A stretch of DNA of 64,000 bases from NCBI RefSeq assembly GCF_007990505.1, contig NZ_AP019822.1, positions 868,001 to 932,000 of the forward strand, in the 5' to 3' direction. Below are positions 17,185 through 26,323 of this stretch, one piece after another. The stretch comes from Pseudoleptotrichia goodfellowii. Its GTDB lineage: Bacteria > Fusobacteriota > Fusobacteriia > Fusobacteriales > Leptotrichiaceae. Numbering within the stretch: the first letter of the stretch is position 1; every line of letters starts with the position of its first letter. Made by a program: the position numbers and the translations under genes. The notes under the pieces are model-generated. The model was not told the origin of the DNA, did no database searches, and saw only the letters and a program-made list of their open reading frames with translations.

Positions 17185-17213
17185 TTGAAAATTTTGAATA
17201 AATGGGGTAAACT
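17185..17213 (+). promoter_or_regulatory. Promoter of the glucokinase gene
   Basis: TTGAAA (17185-17190) and TAAACT (17208-17213) are 17 bases apart. The segment AATGGGGTAAACTAT (17201-17215) matches 13 of 15 bases of a motif at the glgC and EIIC promoters. Confidence 0.6.
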
Positions 17214-17256
17214 ATAATAATAAATAAAAAAGGGAATTTAAGGAGGGCATAATTCT

Positions 17257-18207
17257 ATGAATTATTATGTAGGAATGGATCTGGGGGGCACAAATACAAA
17301 GATAGGGCTTGTAGATGAAGGGGGAAATATAATATTTACGACAATAGTTAAAACAGAATCTATGGAAGGATTTGAAAAAACTATTGAAAGACTGTCTAAA
17401 ATATTGATAGAACAGGTTAAAGGAAGTAATATTAACTATGATGATGTAAAAGGAGTGGGATTGGGAGTTCCCGGACCTGTTGTCAATGAAAGAGTAGTAA
17501 AACTGTGGGCGAATTTCCCATGGCCGAAAGAAGTGGATTTGGCAGGAGAATTTGAAAAACACTTAAACAGAAAAGTAAAAGTGGATAATGATGTCAATGT
17601 TATAACTTTAGGAGAAATGTGGAAAGGAGCTGCACAGGGCTATAAACATGTTCTCGGACTTGCGATAGGAACAGGAATAGGCGGCGGAATTATTGTTGAT
17701 ACAAGGCTTGTGAGCGGTAAAAACGGTGGCGGCGGAGAAGTCGGACATACAAAAGTGGAAAAAGACGGAAAACTTTGCGGATGCGGACAAAACGGTTGCT
17801 GGGAGGCTTATGCTTCGGCAACAGGGCTTATAAGAGAAGCAAAAAGCAGGCTGACAGTACATAAAAACAATAAACTTTATGAGAAAATAACTTCTATGGG
17901 AAGAGAACTGGAAGCAAAAGATATATTTGATGCTGCCAAAGAAGGCGATGAATTTTCGCTAAATCTGGTCGAATACGAAGCTGAATACATTGCATTGGGA
18001 TTAGGAAATCTTTTAAATGTACTTGATCCTGAAATAATAGTAATCGGTGGCGGAGTAGCTCTTGCGGGAGATATTCTCTTTGACAGAATAAATGAAAAAC
18101 TTCATAAATATGCTTTGTCTTCAACTATTGAAGGACTTAAAATATTACCTGCACAATTAGGAAATGATGCGGGAATAATAGGTGCGGCATATTTAGGTAT
18201 GAACTAA
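17257..18207 (+). CDS. glcK: ROK-family glucokinase
   Basis: The 316-residue cytoplasmic enzyme phosphorylates glucose with ATP. It has the ATP-binding start GMDLGGTNTKIGLVD (5-19), the glucose/ATP segment LGLAIGTGIGGGIIVD, and the ROK zinc motif CGCGQNGCWEAYAS. The catalytic aspartate lies in VDNDVNV. Other ROK kinases (allose, N-acetylmannosamine) have similar motifs, so glucose is the most likely but not the only substrate. RBS AAGGAGGG lies about 9 bases before the ATG. It precedes the CNNM gene by 20 bases. Confidence 0.88.
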   Translation: MNYYVGMDLGGTNTKIGLVDEGGNIIFTTIVKTESMEGFEKTIERLSKILIEQVKGSNINYDDVKGVGLGVPGPVVNERVVKLWANFPWPKEVDLAGEFEKHLNRKVKVDNDVNVITLGEMWKGAAQGYKHVLGLAIGTGIGGGIIVDTRLVSGKNGGGGEVGHTKVEKDGKLCGCGQNGCWEAYASATGLIREAKSRLTVHKNNKLYEKITSMGRELEAKDIFDAAKEGDEFSLNLVEYEAEYIALGLGNLLNVLDPEIIVIGGGVALAGDILFDRINEKLHKYALSSTIEGLKILPAQLGNDAGIIGAAYLGMN

Positions 18208-18227
18208 TTTAGGAGGAAAATTTTATC

Positions 18228-19550
18228 GTGGACACGACGACCGGAAGCAATATATTTTTACAATTTTTAATAATAATAGTTTTGACTGGAATAAATGCTT
18301 TTTTTTCCGGAGCTGAAATGGCAATAGTTTCGATTAATAAAAATAAACTGAAGATGTTAGTGGAAGAAGGGAATAAAAAGGCCATTCTTCTTGAAAATCT
18401 TTTGAAAGAACCGAGTAAATTTTTATCGACAATACAGGTCGGTATCACTCTTGCGGGATTTTTTGCATCGGCATCGGCAGCTACGGGATTGGCACAATAT
18501 CTGTCATTATATATGAAAAAAGTGCATATTCCATACAGTAATCAGCTTTCGATGATACTTATAACTCTTGTATTGTCTTATATTACATTGGTTTTCGGAG
18601 AACTTATTCCTAAGAGAATAGCACTCAGATCATCGGAAAAAATGGCTCTTTCATCAGTGAATGTGATAGTTTTTGTTTCCAAAGTATTTTCTCCTTTTGT
18701 AAAAATTTTGACATTATCTACAAATTCTGTTTTAACGATTTTGAAAATGAAGGAAGACAATCTTGAAGAACAGGTATCCAAAGAAGAAATCAGATCCCTT
18801 GTGGAAGTGGGAAGAGAACACGGAATTATAAACGAATCGGAAAAAGAGATGATAGAAAATATAATCGAATTTGATGAAAAAATTGCAAGAGAAATAATGA
18901 TACCGAGAACAAAAGTATTTTTAATAGATAAAGATATTTCTGTAAAGGAACTTTTTGAAAAGAAAGAAACAGGAAAATATTCAAGAATACCTGTCTATGA
19001 AAAGGAAGCTGATAATATAGTCGGCGTACTTCATATGAAAGACTTGATGATGGAAGCCTATAAACAGGGATTTGAAAATATAAAAATAGAGGATATTATT
19101 CAGGAGGCTTACTTTGTTCCGGAAACTAAAAATGTAAATGAACTTTTTAATGAACTTCAAATAGAAAAAAAACATATTGCCATACTTATTGATGAATATG
19201 GAGGATTTTCAGGAATAGTTACTCTGGAAGATTTGATAGAGGAAGTTATGGGAAATATATCCGACGAATTTGACGATGAAGATTATTCAATAAAAAAACT
19301 GGCTTTGAATAAATATCTGATAAGTGGAGAACTGTCTTTGAATGATATAAACGATTACTTCCATATAGAGTTGGAATCCAAGCATTACGATACTTTGAGC
19401 GGTTTACTTATAGAGCATTTAGGTTATATTCCCGAAGATGATCAGGAAATAGAGCCTATAGTGATTGATGATATTATATTTAAGCCCCAAAGAGTAAAGG
19501 ATAAAAAAATAGAAAGGATATTGGTAACATTCAATAAAGAGAAAAAATGA
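18228..19550 (+). CDS. CNNM/CorC-HlyC family membrane protein (DUF21 + CBS pair)
   Basis: This 440-residue protein has an N-terminal DUF21 domain with three to four membrane segments (about 10-190), a CBS-domain pair (about 210-340, including REIMIPRTKVFLID and IDEYGGFSGIVTLEDLIEE), and a C-terminal CorC_HlyC domain. The family is linked to magnesium export or cation homeostasis. It begins with a GTG at 18228, 12 bases after AGGAGG, and overlaps the next gene by 4 bases. The MgtC-like neighbour supports a role in divalent-cation handling. Confidence 0.88.
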   Translation: MDTTTGSNIFLQFLIIIVLTGINAFFSGAEMAIVSINKNKLKMLVEEGNKKAILLENLLKEPSKFLSTIQVGITLAGFFASASAATGLAQYLSLYMKKVHIPYSNQLSMILITLVLSYITLVFGELIPKRIALRSSEKMALSSVNVIVFVSKVFSPFVKILTLSTNSVLTILKMKEDNLEEQVSKEEIRSLVEVGREHGIINESEKEMIENIIEFDEKIAREIMIPRTKVFLIDKDISVKELFEKKETGKYSRIPVYEKEADNIVGVLHMKDLMMEAYKQGFENIKIEDIIQEAYFVPETKNVNELFNELQIEKKHIAILIDEYGGFSGIVTLEDLIEEVMGNISDEFDDEDYSIKKLALNKYLISGELSLNDINDYFHIELESKHYDTLSGLLIEHLGYIPEDDQEIEPIVIDDIIFKPQRVKDKKIERILVTFNKEKK

Positions 19551-20056
19551 CATTAGAAGATATTATTATGAGAATTTTAGTGGCGGGGATAATAGGAGCT
19601 TTAATAGGAAATGAAAGAAAGAAAAGCGGAAAGCCTGCAGGGATAGCTACTCACTGTGTAGTGTGTCTGGGGGCTGCTTTACTTGCAATGATACAAAGTA
19701 AAATAGACGAAAATATATTAAAAGCCGTTGCGGTAAATCCTAAAATAATAGGTGCTTTTAAAGTCGATACTGCCAGAATACCTGCACAAATCGTTTCAGG
19801 AGTAGGATTTTTAGGTGGAGGAGTTATATTGCACTCGAAAAATACCATATCAGGAATAACTACTGCAGCAACTATATGGATAACTGCAGGATTGGGAATG
19901 GGAGCAGGATTCGGATATTTTGAAATAGTAATTCCTACAGCGATATTTCTGTTGGGAGCTTTATACGTCTTAAAGGGACATGGATTGTTTTCGGAAATTG
20001 AAGAAAATCATCATTCTGAGGATAAAACCAATAACAGTACAGACGATAAAAAGTAA
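19547..20056 (+). CDS. MgtC/SapB family membrane protein
   Basis: This 169-residue protein has the MgtC N-terminal domain: ILVAGIIGALIGNERKKSGKPAGIATH, the VGFLGGGVIL loop and GITTAATIWITAGLGMGAG, with four or five membrane segments. It lacks the long cytosolic C-terminal domain of Salmonella MgtC and ends in a charged tail. MgtC-like proteins affect magnesium starvation responses and the F-ATPase in pathogens, but short forms have no proven role. It overlaps the CNNM gene by 4 bases, so translational coupling is likely. Confidence 0.85.
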   Translation: MTLEDIIMRILVAGIIGALIGNERKKSGKPAGIATHCVVCLGAALLAMIQSKIDENILKAVAVNPKIIGAFKVDTARIPAQIVSGVGFLGGGVILHSKNTISGITTAATIWITAGLGMGAGFGYFEIVIPTAIFLLGALYVLKGHGLFSEIEENHHSEDKTNNSTDDKK

Positions 20057-20085
20057 CTTTGGTAAAAATACAGGAAGGAGAATAA

Positions 20086-20898
20086 ATGAGCATAAGAAGA
20101 AAAGCTTTATTAATAAATATTTTTATGATAATCGGGCTTTCGATTTTACTGGGTATAGTAATATTTATTATGTTTTTTGTATTGCAAAAAGAATACTCAA
20201 TAATTGATTATTTATTATTTGCTGGAGTATTTTTAATAATAGACAGAATCATAACAAAAATACAGAAAAAAATGTGGTTTCGACTTTACAGTAAATATAT
20301 GAATGTTTTAAACGAAGAACTTGATCCTGAAAAATTTATAAAACTTACTGAATCAGAATATAGCGAAAATAGAAACAGACGTTACAGAAATTATATGAGG
20401 ATGAATTTTTGTGCTGGATATTCTTCTTTGGGAGAATTTGAAAAAGCCTATGAATATCTTTCGGAAATAGATTTTTCAAAAAGAAATGCTTTCAGAAAAC
20501 AGGATATGATTATGTATTATTTTAATAAGGCTTTATTACTGGATAGTTTGGAAAGAGAAGAGGAAGCAAAAGAAGTATACGAAAAAAATCTTCTGAATGA
20601 AAAAAAGAAATTTACAAATAATAAAAAAATTAATGAAATAAATGCTCTTATCGACAGTTTGGAAGGATTTCTATTTTATAAAGATGATAATGAAAAAATG
20701 ATAGAAATTCTTTCCAAAATATTAAGAGAAATTAAAGTGAAGAGATATGTTATAGCAATGAAACATGAACTTGCCGTGTGTAAAGAAAGGATAGGAGAAA
20801 TTAAGGAAGCGAAGAGTCTGTACGAGGAAGTTGTGAGAGAAGGGAATAAGCTATATATAGTGAACGAGGCACGAAAAAAACTTGAAATTCTTTCATAA
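20086..20898 (+). CDS. Membrane protein with TPR-like cytoplasmic region, unknown
   Basis: The 270-residue protein has two membrane segments near the N-terminus (about 8-30 and 44-60). The remaining 200 residues are alpha-helical, with repeats resembling tetratricopeptide units: CAGYSSLGEFEKAYEYLSEI, FNKALLLDSLEREEEAKEVYEKN and KERIGEIKEAKSLYEEV. Such domains mediate protein contacts. No specific family is recognised. It lies 29 bases after the MgtC gene behind AGGAAGGAG and ends the operon, followed by a terminator. Confidence 0.7.
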   Translation: MSIRRKALLINIFMIIGLSILLGIVIFIMFFVLQKEYSIIDYLLFAGVFLIIDRIITKIQKKMWFRLYSKYMNVLNEELDPEKFIKLTESEYSENRNRRYRNYMRMNFCAGYSSLGEFEKAYEYLSEIDFSKRNAFRKQDMIMYYFNKALLLDSLEREEEAKEVYEKNLLNEKKKFTNNKKINEINALIDSLEGFLFYKDDNEKMIEILSKILREIKVKRYVIAMKHELAVCKERIGEIKEAKSLYEEVVREGNKLYIVNEARKKLEILS

Positions 20899-20973
20899 CG
20901 CTCACTGACGTATTTTTTATGTTATATATGTTATAAAATTTGAATGTTGATAAATATTAAAGATTTTAAATGC

Positions 20974-20995
20974 GAGGAGGTCTATTAACCTCCTC
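20974..20995. terminator. Short convergent terminator
   Basis: GAGGAGGT (20974-20981) and ACCTCCTC (20988-20995) form a perfect 8-bp stem with a 6-base loop between convergent genes. It overlaps the stop codon of the minus-strand gene. The downstream T content is modest. Confidence 0.65.
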
Positions 20996-21884
20996 ATTTA
21001 CTTATACTGTCATTTATGGCTTCCCAAACTTTGTTATTTTTATAAGGAACACTTTCCTGAACCCAGTACCACCAAAAATAACCGCCAATATAGTTTTTTA
21101 CATATTTAGGCATGGTATAATAATGACGTGCCTTTTTAACTTTGCTCACAATTCCGGCACCCTTTTTTGTGCTTCCGCATTCTCCTATTCCCAATTTGGA
21201 ATTGGGAAAAATAGCTTCCAAATCTTCAAATACTTTTTTCCATTCAGGCTGATAGCCGTTATTGTCGTCTTCGTAATAGCTGACGAGAACATAATCCAGA
21301 TTGTTTTTCATATCTGACGGAATATATCTTTCAAGCCAATCATTCATAGGGATTTTTTGCTCTCCCGGAGCAAAGTAATAACTTGTAAGAGCTGTTTTGC
21401 CGTTGTTATTACGGATATATTTATAAGCAGAATAGACCTTTTCGGATATCAGTTTTGGATTATTTCCGAGCCAGTTTTCTCCGTTTACTTCATTTCCTAT
21501 TTCCCAAATGTCGGTATATTCTGATAATGTTTCATATGAGTCTTTAAATCTTTTAAGATAACTTGAAACACTGTATTTTTTCATTTCATAAGAATCGACA
21601 GGAGTAGCCATAATATAAGCAACTTTATGTATTTTTGAAAAAAGTTCTTTATATTCTTGCGGAGAAATGTCTTTTGACATAACAATACGGACTGTAGGTT
21701 TTACAGACATTGCTTTAATTGCTTCGATTATCTGTTCTGTCTTGATTTTTCCTTGCCAGCTGTCATCTACGGTAATTCCGTAAATATAAGATGATAACGG
21801 AACTGTTTTTTGACCGTAAGATAATGAAAAGACAGAAATAAATAAAATAACTAAGATATAAAATTTTTTGATTTTTCCGATCAA
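20994..21884 (-). CDS. Secreted TIM-barrel protein resembling a glycoside hydrolase
   Basis: The 296-residue protein starts with a TTG at 21884, 7 bases after a very strong AAAGGAGGG. Residues 1-24 form a signal peptide ending LSYG. The body looks like a clan A (beta/alpha)8 glycosidase: WEIGNEVNGENW (about 128-139) holds the Asn-Glu pair used as acid/base, and LGIGECGST (about 236-244) would carry the nucleophile Glu. Aromatic segments GYFWWYWVQES near the end suit a sugar site. The family and substrate are not recognised. It may trim host glycans or cell-wall sugars in the periplasm. Confidence 0.65.
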   Translation of the reverse strand: MIGKIKKFYILVILFISVFSLSYGQKTVPLSSYIYGITVDDSWQGKIKTEQIIEAIKAMSVKPTVRIVMSKDISPQEYKELFSKIHKVAYIMATPVDSYEMKKYSVSSYLKRFKDSYETLSEYTDIWEIGNEVNGENWLGNNPKLISEKVYSAYKYIRNNNGKTALTSYYFAPGEQKIPMNDWLERYIPSDMKNNLDYVLVSYYEDDNNGYQPEWKKVFEDLEAIFPNSKLGIGECGSTKKGAGIVSKVKKARHYYTMPKYVKNYIGGYFWWYWVQESVPYKNNKVWEAINDSISK

Positions 21885-21995
21885 TGTACTTCCCTCCTTT
21901 AAAAAAGTTTGAATTTATTATATAATAGATTAATTAAATTTCAGTATAAATAAGAAAAAATTTTTTGTGAAGAAAAAATAAAATGCAAAAAATTA

Positions 21996-22046
21996 TTGAC
22001 AAAAAACGATTACTATTGTAAACTATTTATATAAATTACAAATGTA
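21996..22046 (+). promoter_or_regulatory. copYA promoter with two inverted cop boxes
   Basis: TTGACA (21996-22001) and TAAACT (22019-22024) are 17 bases apart. A perfect CopY-type box TACAnnTGTA lies at 22037-22046. A one-mismatch box, TACTATTGTA, lies at 22011-22020 and overlaps the -10. The 15-base surroundings of the boxes are inverted copies (12 of 15 match). CopY would block this promoter until copper releases it. Confidence 0.8.
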
Positions 22047-22123
22047 GTCGTTTTTTTATTGAAAGTAAAACTATGAAAACAAATAAGTATTAAGTTTATT
22101 TATGCAGAAGGAGTGAAAAGACA

Positions 22124-22609
22124 ATGGAAGAAAACAATAATTGCCATATAACAGGAGCAGAATGGGAAATAATGAGAGTTGTCTGGGCAAATGAAGAAGT
22201 AACAAGTAAATTTGTTTCACAGATTTTAGGGGGAAAAATGCAGTGGAAACATACAACTGTAAAGACTTTATTAAATCGGCTTTTGGAAAAAAATGTGTTG
22301 AAAAAAAGGGAAAACGGTAATAAATATATTTACTATACAGAATACAATGAACATGAAATAGCCGGAAAATATGTTACCGAAACTTTTGACAGAATTTGTA
22401 AAACGAAACTCGGAGAAATGATAAAAGAGCTTATAGAAAAAAATCTTTTAAGTCGAAATGATTTGGAAAGTATTGAAAAAGTCGTAAAAGAAAAGAAAAA
22501 AAATGCTCCCGAAAAAATAAAATGTATGTGTATTGAAGGACAGTGCAACTGTTCTGAGCATACAAAAAATAAACATTATGAGGGAAATAACTGTTGTGAG
22601 GATAATTAG
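22124..22609 (+). CDS. copY: CopY/TcrY-type copper-responsive repressor
   Basis: This 161-residue regulator of the BlaI/MecI/CopY winged-helix family binds cop boxes upstream of its own operon and leaves when copper displaces zinc. The N-terminal domain (ITGAEWEIMRVVWANEEVTSKFV, WKHTTVKTLLNRLLEK) is the DNA-binding part. The C-terminus carries CMCIEGQCNC, an exact CxCxxxxCxC metal motif, followed by another Cys pair near the end. The matching operator is 80 bases upstream, and copA follows 47 bases downstream. Function is well supported. Confidence 0.92.
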   Translation: MEENNNCHITGAEWEIMRVVWANEEVTSKFVSQILGGKMQWKHTTVKTLLNRLLEKNVLKKRENGNKYIYYTEYNEHEIAGKYVTETFDRICKTKLGEMIKELIEKNLLSRNDLESIEKVVKEKKKNAPEKIKCMCIEGQCNCSEHTKNKHYEGNNCCEDN

Positions 22610-22656
22610 TTGAGTTATAAAAAGAACTGTAAAAAATAAAAAACAGGAGGAAAAAC

Positions 22657-24876
22657 ATGAAAGAAAGTATTTACAGTGTTACAGGTATGAGTTGTGCAGC
22701 TTGTGCAAAAACTGTAGAAAATGCACTTAATAAAAATGAAGATATAGAAGCTCATGTAAATATAGCTACTGAAAAAGTAAATATAAAATATAATGAAAAA
22801 AAATATGATTTTGAAAAAATAAAGAAAATAGTAGAAAGCTCAGGATACGGATTAATTGAAACATTAAGTGAAGATGAAAAAATACAGATATATGAAAATA
22901 AAATAAAAAGTCTAAGAAACAGACTTATTTTGTCAGTTATATTTATTATTCCTTTATTTTATATTTCTATGGGACATATGGTCGGAATTTCCTTACCGGA
23001 TATTGTAAATCCTGAGAAAAATGCTTTAATTTATGCAGTAGTTCAGTTATTGGTAACATTACCCATAGTATATGCAGGAAGAGATTTTTTTATTCACGGA
23101 TTTAAAAATCTTTTGAGAAAATCTCCGACTATGGACTCTCTTATTGCCATAGGCTCTTCGGCGGCAATACTTTACAGCCTGTATGCTACATATATGATAA
23201 TAGCTGCAGATCCCGAATATCATATGAATCTTTATTATGAGTCTGCAGGAACTATTATAACATTGATTTTACTTGGGAAACTCCTTGAAGCAAGAACAAA
23301 AGGTCAGACTTCTTCAGCAATAAAAAAATTAATAGGATTACAGCCGAAAAAGGCCAAAATTATTGAAAACGGTCAGGAAAAAGAAGTGTTAATAGAAAAT
23401 ATAAAAACAGGAAATATAATTATTGTAAAACCCGGAGAGAAAATACCTGTGGACGGAAGAATAATAAAGGGGAGTACTTCTGTAGACGAGTCCGTGATTA
23501 CGGGAGAGAGTATTCCTGTGACTAAAAACGAAGGGGATAAAGTCATAGGAGGAAGTATAAACAAAAACGGAAGTATAGAATTTGAGGCTACGGAAGTAGG
23601 TAAAGATACAGTTCTTTCTCAAATAATAAGACTTGTGGAAGAAGCACAAGGCTCAAAAGCTCCTATTTCAAGAATGGCAGATATTGTAGCAGGATATTTT
23701 GTTCCGGTGGTTATATTTATTGCAGTTGTAACAGGGTTAGTCTGGTATATAGGTGGAGCAGGATTGACAACAGCACTTACTTTCTTTATATCTGTTCTTG
23801 TAATAGCCTGTCCGTGTGCATTGGGACTTGCTACGCCTACATCAATAATGGTCGGAACGGGAAAAGGGGCTGAAAAAGGGATTCTTATTAAAAGCGGGGA
23901 AGCCCTTGAAACTGTATATAAGATAAAAACGGTAGTGTTGGATAAAACGGGGACGATAACAAAAGGAAAGCCTATGCTTACAGATTTGAAAGTATACGGA
24001 AACTATAATGAAAATGAGATTTTAAAATTGGCTGCAAGTGCTGAAAATAAGTCCGAACATCCGTTGGCTGAAGCTATAGTAAATAAATCCGAAGAAAAAA
24101 ATATAGAATTTGAAAAATGTGGAAAATTCAGAGCAATGCCGGGATACGGTATAAGAGCCGAAATAGATGGAAAAGAAATACAAATAGGAAACAGAAAACT
24201 AATGGCTTCAAAAAAAATTGATATACATCAAGCAGAAAAAGATTATGAAATTTTATCAGGCGAAGGAAAAACTCCAATGTTTATTTCCGTAAATAACGAA
24301 CTTGCAGGGTTGGCGGCAGTTGCCGATGTAATAAAAGATACAAGTAAAGAAGCAGTGGAAAGATTTCATAAATTGGGACTGGAAGTTATAATGCTTACAG
24401 GAGATAATGAAAAAACGGCGAAGCATATAGCTAAAGAAGTAGTTATAGATAAAGTAATTGCGGAAATTCTTCCTTTTCAGAAGTCCGAAGAAATTAAGAA
24501 AATCCAATCTCAAGGAAAATTTGTGGCAATGGTCGGAGACGGAATAAATGATTCGCCGGCATTGGCACAGGCAAATGTAGGAATTGCAATAGGAAGCGGT
24601 ACGGATATAGCAATAGAGTCAGCAGATATAGTATTGATAAGAAGTGATTTGAAAGATGTAGCCGAAGCAATAGAATTAAGTAAAGCAACGATTACAAATA
24701 TTAAAGAAAATCTGTTTTGGGCATTTTTCTATAACATAATAGGAATTCCTTTTGCAGCCGGTATTTTCTATGCGTTTTTCAATGGACCTAAACTTGATCC
24801 GATGATTGCGGCTTTTGCAATGTCTTTAAGCTCAGTATCTGTGCTGCTGAATGCTTTGAGACTGAAACTAAGATAG
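22657..24876 (+). CDS. copA: Copper-exporting P1B-type ATPase
   Basis: This 739-residue inner-membrane pump exports Cu+ from the cytoplasm. It has one N-terminal heavy-metal domain with MSCAAC (11-16). Further on are the actuator TGES (282-285), the membrane metal-site CPC (385-387), the phosphorylation motif DKTGT (429-433), the HP dipeptide in SEHPLAEAI and the hinge GDGINDSPA. Eight membrane segments are expected. Length is normal for a one-HMA CopA. It is transcribed with copY under the cop boxes and ends at a strong terminator. Confidence 0.96.
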   Translation: MKESIYSVTGMSCAACAKTVENALNKNEDIEAHVNIATEKVNIKYNEKKYDFEKIKKIVESSGYGLIETLSEDEKIQIYENKIKSLRNRLILSVIFIIPLFYISMGHMVGISLPDIVNPEKNALIYAVVQLLVTLPIVYAGRDFFIHGFKNLLRKSPTMDSLIAIGSSAAILYSLYATYMIIAADPEYHMNLYYESAGTIITLILLGKLLEARTKGQTSSAIKKLIGLQPKKAKIIENGQEKEVLIENIKTGNIIIVKPGEKIPVDGRIIKGSTSVDESVITGESIPVTKNEGDKVIGGSINKNGSIEFEATEVGKDTVLSQIIRLVEEAQGSKAPISRMADIVAGYFVPVVIFIAVVTGLVWYIGGAGLTTALTFFISVLVIACPCALGLATPTSIMVGTGKGAEKGILIKSGEALETVYKIKTVVLDKTGTITKGKPMLTDLKVYGNYNENEILKLAASAENKSEHPLAEAIVNKSEEKNIEFEKCGKFRAMPGYGIRAEIDGKEIQIGNRKLMASKKIDIHQAEKDYEILSGEGKTPMFISVNNELAGLAAVADVIKDTSKEAVERFHKLGLEVIMLTGDNEKTAKHIAKEVVIDKVIAEILPFQKSEEIKKIQSQGKFVAMVGDGINDSPALAQANVGIAIGSGTDIAIESADIVLIRSDLKDVAEAIELSKATITNIKENLFWAFFYNIIGIPFAAGIFYAFFNGPKLDPMIAAFAMSLSSVSVLLNALRLKLR

Positions 24877-24880
24877 ATTT

Positions 24881-24931
24881 AAAAAAGAGCAGTTTGAAAC
24901 AGAATTTTTTCTATTTCTACGGCTCTTTTTA
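24881..24931 (+). terminator. Terminator of copYA
   Basis: AAAAGAGC (24883-24890) pairs with GCTCTTTT (24922-24929), followed by Ts, with a long AT-rich loop between. Confidence 0.75.
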
Positions 24932-25000
24932 AATTTTCAGGAAAATAATACTTGAAACAATAGCAGTAAATTTTGAATCAAAACAGCTGATTTATTATTT

Positions 25001-25726
25001 CTATTTTCTATTATTGTAATCTTCTTCAATTTCTTTTTTCCAGGTATCTTTTAATTCATTTCCTGAACGGATTTCCATGATAGCTTCATTTAAAACTTTA
25101 TAGTTATTCTGCGTTCCCTGACTGTCAGATTTGTAATTTGCAGCTTTTGAAGATTCTATTCCGAAACTTTCTGCAGTTCCTATGGCATCAATGTTGGCAC
25201 CTAAAAACAGAAATTCCCATTTGTCTTTCTTTTTTTGAGTTTCAATTAAATTTTTTACTGCAGTGACCGAATATTCTTTACTTGCATTCTCCATTCCGTC
25301 GGTAATTATTATAAACAGTACTTTTTTTGATTTTTCTTTTCCTAGCTTATTCTGATCAGCTTTTACTTTGGCAACAGTTTTTCCTATTGCATCCAAGAGA
25401 GCTGTGCTGCCTCTTACATAATAATCTTTATCAGTTATCGGTTTTACTTTTGAAATAGAAATTCTGTCGTGTAATAGTTCGTACTGATCATCAAATAAAA
25501 CAGTAGTTACATAAACTTCTCCTTTTTCTTCTTTTTTCTGTCTGTTAAGCATTGAATTATAGCCGCCGATAGTGTCGGATTCGAGTCCTCCCATTGAACC
25601 GCTTCTGTCCATTATAAATACAAGTTCCATACTCTCACCACCTTTCATTTTTTGAGTTGCAAAAATTTCTGTTGAAAAAGTCAGTATTCCTAATAGTATA
25701 AAAATTCCCGGTAAAATTCTTTTCAT
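25001..25726 (-). CDS. Exported von Willebrand factor A domain protein
   Basis: This 241-residue protein has a signal peptide (1-23, ending EIFA) and one vWA domain. The metal-ion-dependent adhesion site begins DRSGSM (about 40-45); its further parts are the threonine in RGSTALLDAI and the aspartate in ITDGMEN. vWA domains bind protein ligands through a bound divalent cation. No membrane anchor or sorting motif follows, so it is probably periplasmic or released. It is a single-gene unit with a good RBS (GGAGGT). Its ligand is unknown. Confidence 0.82.
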   Translation of the reverse strand: MKRILPGIFILLGILTFSTEIFATQKMKGGESMELVFIMDRSGSMGGLESDTIGGYNSMLNRQKKEEKGEVYVTTVLFDDQYELLHDRISISKVKPITDKDYYVRGSTALLDAIGKTVAKVKADQNKLGKEKSKKVLFIIITDGMENASKEYSVTAVKNLIETQKKKDKWEFLFLGANIDAIGTAESFGIESSKAANYKSDSQGTQNNYKVLNEAIMEIRSGNELKDTWKKEIEEDYNNRK

Positions 25727-25861
25727 AATATACCTCCTATTCTATCTTAGTTTTTCGGGATTTTGATTAAGTTTTTTTGTATAATTCATTATATACTATA
25801 AAACTTAAAATAAAATGAAAAAATATAAATAATATTTTAAATAAAAAATTTTGAAATTATA

Positions 25862-25890
25862 TTGAAAAAAAATTCTAAATATTGTAAAAT
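25862..25890 (+). promoter_or_regulatory. Promoter of tRNA-Leu
   Basis: TTGAAA (25862-25867) and TAAAAT (25885-25890) are 17 bases apart, with the tRNA starting 13 bases further on. Confidence 0.55.
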
Positions 25891-25902
25891 AATAAAAATA
25901 AT

Positions 25903-25986
25903 GCGAGTGTGGTGGAACGGTAGACACGCTATCTTGAGGGGGTAGTGGCAAAAGCTGTACGGGTTCAAATCCCGTCACTCGCACCA
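25903..25986 (+). tRNA. tRNA-Leu (anticodon GAG)
   Basis: The acceptor arm GCGAGTG pairs with CACTCGC, and CCA is encoded (25984-25986). The anticodon stem CTATC/GGTAG encloses TTGAGGG, giving anticodon GAG for CUC/CUU leucine codons. A long class II variable arm and the T-arm CGGGTTCAAATCCCG complete the leucine pattern. Confidence 0.95.
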
Positions 25987-26131
25987 CTTTAAAAATCTAA
26001 TATAATACAAAAATTTGAAATTACAGAAAATAAATTTCGGAAAAGAATAAAAAAGCAGTGTCTATTGATACTCTTTTTTTGTCAATATAGTAATCAAAAT
26101 TATAGTGCAGTTTTCGATTGTTGATTTTCGT

Positions 26132-26159
26132 TTGACTTTTTTCTGTTTTATGTTATAAT
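26132..26159 (+). promoter_or_regulatory. Strong promoter upstream of the candidate sRNA
   Basis: TTGACT (26132-26137) lies 16 bases before an extended -10 (TGT-TATAAT, 26151-26159). No protein-coding frame with an RBS follows within the next 200 bases. Confidence 0.7.
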
Positions 26160-26165
26160 ATTTTT

Positions 26166-26240
26166 GTAAAACCCTAATGGGAACTTGTAGAATTGAATTA
26201 AAAACTTGCGAATGAAGGCTGGTATTTTCCAGTCTTTTTT
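26166..26240 (+). ncRNA. Candidate small RNA with antisense match to the downstream mini-ORF leader
   Basis: A transcript of about 75 nt is predicted between the strong promoter and an intrinsic terminator (AAGGCTGG/CCAGTCTT with a 6-base loop and T-tract, 26215-26240). Its bases 26184-26199 and 26205-26211 are complementary to 27632-27647 and 27620-27626, in the 5' leader of the 19-codon ORF at 27656. That is 15 of 16 and 7 of 7 positions, with a 5-base gap in both. The match ends at the ribosome binding site. Alternatively the matching segments are inverted ends of the insertion sequence between them. It starts inside a 417-base stretch (25987-26403) with no protein gene. Confidence 0.5.
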
Positions 26241-26323
26241 ATTCCTAAGGAAAGTAAATTTAAATTTAATGATTAAATAAATGATTAGAAATCAAATTCA
26301 ATGATATGTTTTGCAAATTATAT

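Noticed and set aside
26166..26240. 6S RNA, SRP RNA or tmRNA fragment
   Set aside because: Length and sequence motifs do not fit any of these; it is a short unit with one terminator hairpin.
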